From assembly GCA_002500605.1 (NCBI GenBank), contig DLRR01000012.1:62001-126000 (forward strand): a DNA stretch of 64,000 bases, read 5' to 3'. The translations under genes were made by a program, and so were the position numbers. The notes beneath the pieces were generated by a model. The model was not told the origin of the DNA and made no database searches. It worked only from the letters and a program-made list of their open reading frames with translations. How positions within the stretch are numbered: position 1 is the stretch's first letter; every line of letters starts with the position of its first letter. The DNA comes from Nitrospinaceae bacterium UBA7883. GTDB taxonomy: Bacteria; Nitrospinota_A; UBA7883. Below, in pieces: positions 61,240-64,000 of this stretch.

Positions 61240-61248
61240 ATTATAGCA
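61240..61248 (-). promoter_or_regulatory. Extended -10 promoter element of the sugar transferase operon
   Basis: The minus strand reads TGCTATAAT (TGn-TATAAT) with no evident -35. Initiation near 61233 gives an 18-base leader without a Shine-Dalgarno site. Confidence 0.5.
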
Positions 61249-61546
61249 ATAAAAGAACAGTCGCACTCATAATATAAATAACCGATGCACCTCAAGCTAG
61301 TAGCGATCTATTATAGCGTCATTTACATTTTCGATTTTAGCATAGCAAGGTTCATTAATTTCACTTTGTGAGTATAGCAGAGAAAAGAGTCTAATAAAGA
61401 GTTGTGGGTATGTTTTATTATAAGAGGAATTAGCAACACTCTATAGTTGCAATAAATTGGCTAACTTAACCAATATTGAACATCATTAACAATAATCAAT
61501 AAACCATTATAACCTATTGAAAACTAAGCTTTTAATGACATCTGCT

Positions 61547-61563
61547 TGGCCCCAGTTGGGCCA
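61547..61563 (-). terminator. GC-rich hairpin after the CcmI-like lipoprotein gene
   Basis: TGGCCC (61547-61552) and GGGCCA (61558-61563) pair across a five-base loop, 12 bases after the stop at 61575. No U-tract follows, so it may be a Rho-type or weak terminator; it stands out in an AT-rich region. Confidence 0.42.
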
Positions 61564-61574
61564 TAAGGAAAAGG

Positions 61575-62027
61575 TTATCCAAAATGCTTCCTCAAAGTGA
61601 GGTTTACATTTGTTGCACCGATACTAAATAATCCTTTTGCTCTGCCCATAAGATCTTTTGGCCCCCTAGTATTTATATCTCCATCTACATCCAATACAGA
61701 ATCAACAACATATTGTTTATTTTTTGCCACTTCCCCCATTATCACATCGCTTTCTCTAATCGTGTAATGATACGGAAATGAAACCCCTTTGCGCTTAATA
61801 GCAGCCAGAAATGTTTTTGCGCCTTCTGAACGCACAAAGACATAAAGCGACCAAGTCTCATAATCATTCGCTGTGCCACTCTCAATATAAATGGTCCCTT
61901 CGATAATGCTGAATGATCCCATTTCAGCAAAAGGCACAAAGTGGTGATCCTGACACCCAGCACCTGTTAGAAAGATGATGGCTATACTAAGAATTACATA
62001 TTTTCTTACAAACCTATTTTTCTGCAA
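61575..62027 (-). CDS. Lipoprotein with CcmI/CycH C-terminal-like domain
   Basis: The 150-residue protein begins with a signal peptide and lipobox LTGAGC, then a single domain with YVFVRSEGAKTFLAAIKRKG and DVDGDINTRGP, resembling the C-terminal domain of the cytochrome c biogenesis factor CcmI/CycH. It starts at TTG and overlaps the DHS-like gene by 14 bases. The family role is apocytochrome handling in the periplasm, but a single domain of this size could have another role. Confidence is moderate because the similarity is motif-level. Confidence 0.65.
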   Translation of the reverse strand: MQKNRFVRKYVILSIAIIFLTGAGCQDHHFVPFAEMGSFSIIEGTIYIESGTANDYETWSLYVFVRSEGAKTFLAAIKRKGVSFPYHYTIRESDVIMGEVAKNKQYVVDSVLDVDGDINTRGPKDLMGRAKGLFSIGATNVNLTLRKHFG

Positions 62028-63093
62028 TGTATTTGTTTTTCAATTTCTTGTTAAGATCAGTAAGCCTGTCATAAAGCTTAGTAGGCTCTTTAGGCATTAC
62101 TCTATTTAGTAAATATGCAGTAATCAGTGGAATGGCAATGGAAGTATCGCTATAACACACCACCGAATCGGGGATCATTTCGGGGTCAACCTTGCCCCAA
62201 GTAACGGCCTCGTGTGGGGTTGCGCCAGAAAGCCCACCAGTATCAGGACGTGCATCTGTTATTTGGATAAAATAGTCGTGACCATTAACTGGGATTTCTA
62301 GAATCTCCGCTAGTTGCGGTATAGTTTGTAGCAAAAAGTTTTTAGGACTTCCACCTCCAAAAATCAAAACTGCGCTTTTGCCATTTGTTTTTGCCTCATA
62401 AGCAATTGCTGTAGATTGGTTCACATCTAGCACTGTGTCAATTTCTGGGTAGCTTTTTGTGAATGAGAGCGCTGCGATGTTCAGTCCAATAGTAGAATCT
62501 CCCGGCGAAGGACAAAAACATGGTACTCCTTGTCGGAAGGCGGCACCCAGAATGGTTTTACCTTCACAACCTAGTTCACGTTCTGTAGCATCAACATATT
62601 TGCCCAGTTTATGATGCAATTCAGCGGTTCCCATTTTACCATCAAACTCTGGTTCGCCAAAAACTTTGTAGATGTATTTGTCGGAACGTACAAGAACATC
62701 AAAATCAAAAATAATATCGTAGATTCTAATGATATTTTCTTTTCTTAGGTAAACGTCATCAACAAAAGGGGTGGTTTTATATAAAGGAAGGCCCAAGCCA
62801 AAATGGATATCGTGGTAAAGGTTAGCCCCTGTCGAAACAATATAATCTACCCACCCATTTTCGATCCAACTAACAAGAGATGATGAACCAAGTCCGGCCG
62901 GGGTAAGTGCTCCTGATAGGGATAGGCCAAGTACTACGTCTTTTTTTAGCACTTTCTTCTCTAGCAAACGGCACGCCTCAGCCAGTCTCGCTGCATTAAA
63001 TGCAGAAAAATACTTCTCGATAAGGGTATCAACTGAAACTCCTTTAGTAATTCGTGAGCTTTCAATTCTTGAGCTATTGTTGTGGTCCACCAT
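62014..63093 (-). CDS. Deoxyhypusine synthase-like protein
   Basis: The 359-residue protein has the DHS family pattern: LGLSLSGALTPAGLG near the NAD site, SPGDSTIGLNIAAL, and GLSGATPHEAVTWGKVDP, whose lysine corresponds to the catalytic one in deoxyhypusine synthase. Bacteria have no eIF5A, and bacterial DHS-like proteins such as homospermidine synthases use putrescine or spermidine, so polyamine synthesis is the best guess. The ATG at 63093 fits the family length; the longer frame begins at TTG 63153. It overlaps a CcmI-like lipoprotein gene. Confidence 0.85.
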   Translation of the reverse strand: MVDHNNSSRIESSRITKGVSVDTLIEKYFSAFNAARLAEACRLLEKKVLKKDVVLGLSLSGALTPAGLGSSSLVSWIENGWVDYIVSTGANLYHDIHFGLGLPLYKTTPFVDDVYLRKENIIRIYDIIFDFDVLVRSDKYIYKVFGEPEFDGKMGTAELHHKLGKYVDATERELGCEGKTILGAAFRQGVPCFCPSPGDSTIGLNIAALSFTKSYPEIDTVLDVNQSTAIAYEAKTNGKSAVLIFGGGSPKNFLLQTIPQLAEILEIPVNGHDYFIQITDARPDTGGLSGATPHEAVTWGKVDPEMIPDSVVCYSDTSIAIPLITAYLLNRVMPKEPTKLYDRLTDLNKKLKNKYIAEK

Positions 63094-63287
63094 GTAAGTT
63101 TTATCCAGATGATTAATTGATGTATCAAGATAAGGTAAAAGATGATATCTCAATGATCAATTCAAGGCAAGGTTGGCTTAACTTATGGTTGAAGGTAAAA
63201 AAGATTAGCTGTCATTAACAAAGGGGTGAAGATTGCCAGAATACAACTTTACTCTACGCTTTCAGATAGCATGGAATGTTAATACGC

Positions 63288-64000
63288 TTATTTCTTCATT
63301 ACCATAACTTTAATTTCTGTCATCTCATCCATCGCATATTTCACACCTTCCCTCCCCAAACCAGACATCTTTACTCCACCATAAGGCATGTTATCAACTC
63401 TGAACGTTGGGAAATCATTTATAACCACACCACCCACATCTGCCATATCGAAAGCCCGCCAAGCATATTCATGGCTATTAGTAAAGATTCCCATCTGCAA
63501 TCCAAAATCTGAGTTGTTTACCATGTTCATGGCTTGATCAAATGTTGAAAAACTCTGCACAGTAGATACAGGGGCAAAAACTTCTTTGCATACAACATTC
63601 ATGCTATTCTTTACATTGGATAAAAGTGTAGGACTAAAACATCGCCTTTTCCTGTTACCTCCAATTAAAACCTTGGCTCCGCCTTCTACTGCCTGTTGCA
63701 CCCAATCTTGCGTCTGCTCTAACGAGCTTATATTAATCATGGGGCCAACCATAACATCAGATCTTCGCGGATCTCCCACTTTGACATTTTTTTTTATCTC
63801 AGCTACAAGAGCGCGAACAGTTTTGTCATAAATACGTTTTTGTATAAGTATCCTTTGCACACTAATACATGTTTGCCCTGAATAGGCAAACGAGCCTGCA
63901 ACAATCCGTGGTACCGCCCATTTAAGGTTTGCGTCCGCCATAACAACAGCTGCTGCGTTTCCGCCAAGCTCCAGGGTCAACCGTTTCATTCCAGCTATAG
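63288..64000 (-). CDS. NAD(P)-dependent aldehyde dehydrogenase (C-terminal part, cut by window edge)
   Basis: About 237 C-terminal residues of an ALDH-family protein are present; the frame continues past the right edge. ELGGNAAAVVMADAN contains the conserved catalytic glutamate, and SGQTCISVQR the nucleophilic cysteine. KEVFAPV and YGGVKMSGLGREG are the usual NAD and C-terminal motifs. Substrate preference (lactaldehyde, succinate semialdehyde or others) is not visible. It lies upstream of the DHS-like gene by about 195 bases and on the same strand, so aldehydes from polyamine metabolism are a possible link (inference). Confidence 0.93.
   Translation of the reverse strand, partial: IAGMKRLTLELGGNAAAVVMADANLKWAVPRIVAGSFAYSGQTCISVQRILIQKRIYDKTVRALVAEIKKNVKVGDPRRSDVMVGPMINISSLEQTQDWVQQAVEGGAKVLIGGNRKRRCFSPTLLSNVKNSMNVVCKEVFAPVSTVQSFSTFDQAMNMVNNSDFGLQMGIFTNSHEYAWRAFDMADVGGVVINDFPTFRVDNMPYGGVKMSGLGREGVKYAMDEMTEIKVMVMKK

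Larger units (their letters stand above)
61216..61574. other. Intergenic stretch between the sugar transferase and CcmI-like gene
   Basis: About 360 bases, AT-rich, without a supported gene. It holds the sugar transferase promoter candidate (61240-61248) and a GC-rich hairpin next to the lipoprotein stop (61547-61563). Nothing else is recognised. Confidence 0.6.

Overview
The window looks like chromosomal DNA of a diderm, LPS-bearing bacterium. By eye it is AT-rich (roughly 40% G+C, not computed). The gene set includes Kdo-lipid A enzymes (LpxA, LpxD, LpxI, LpxK, KdsA, KdsB), BamA and a Skp/OmpH chaperone, and a Lol lipoprotein exporter. The use of LpxI, ClpC instead of ClpA, a deoxyhypusine-synthase-like gene and the order lolC-lolD-bamA-skp-lpxD-fabZ-lpxA-gfo/idh-lpxI point to the deltaproteobacterial grade (Desulfobacterota, SAR324 or relatives). 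This placement is an inference. No rRNA, tRNA, CRISPR, phage or insertion sequence was recognised.

Layout. 1-1.5 kb: start of a cobalt/nickel ECF transporter operon (cbiMNQ, cut by the left edge) behind a promoter overlapped by a 22-bp perfect palindrome. 1.8-14 kb: a long minus-strand envelope-biogenesis run, with clpC and a polyprenol-kinase-like gene inserted in the lol-bam-lpx order. 14.1-21 kb: BON protein, Fur-family regulator, malate dehydrogenase, aconitase, LytM peptidase, LOG-like protein, dGTPase-type HD enzyme and a 2Fe-2S ferredoxin with a structured leader. 21-36.5 kb: housekeeping and redox genes (DUF255 thioredoxin protein, heptosyltransferase, XseA, FolD, TsaB, TlpA, TrxB, TVP38/DedA, metallo-hydrolase, LpxK, YbhN-type flippase) plus several unknown small proteins.

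36.6-54 kb is the accessory, most unusual part. It is a surface-glycan locus with a polysaccharide deacetylase, five large polytopic GT-C-type membrane proteins, a lipoprotein, GalE and a UDP-galactopyranose-mutase-like flavoprotein. Four of the membrane proteins carry long extracytoplasmic C-terminal extensions with discoidin-like or repeated beta-sandwich, carbohydrate-binding-like modules. The genes could together make and bind a galactose-containing surface polymer.

54-64 kb: GlcD-type oxidase and PurE, then a minus-strand group (undecaprenyl-phosphate sugar transferase, KdsB, PyrG, KdsA, single-domain response regulator) that supplies Kdo and primes a surface glycan. It ends with a CcmI-like lipoprotein, a deoxyhypusine-synthase-like protein and an aldehyde dehydrogenase cut by the right edge.

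Many promoter-proximal genes lack a Shine-Dalgarno sequence, whereas several genes inside operons have one.
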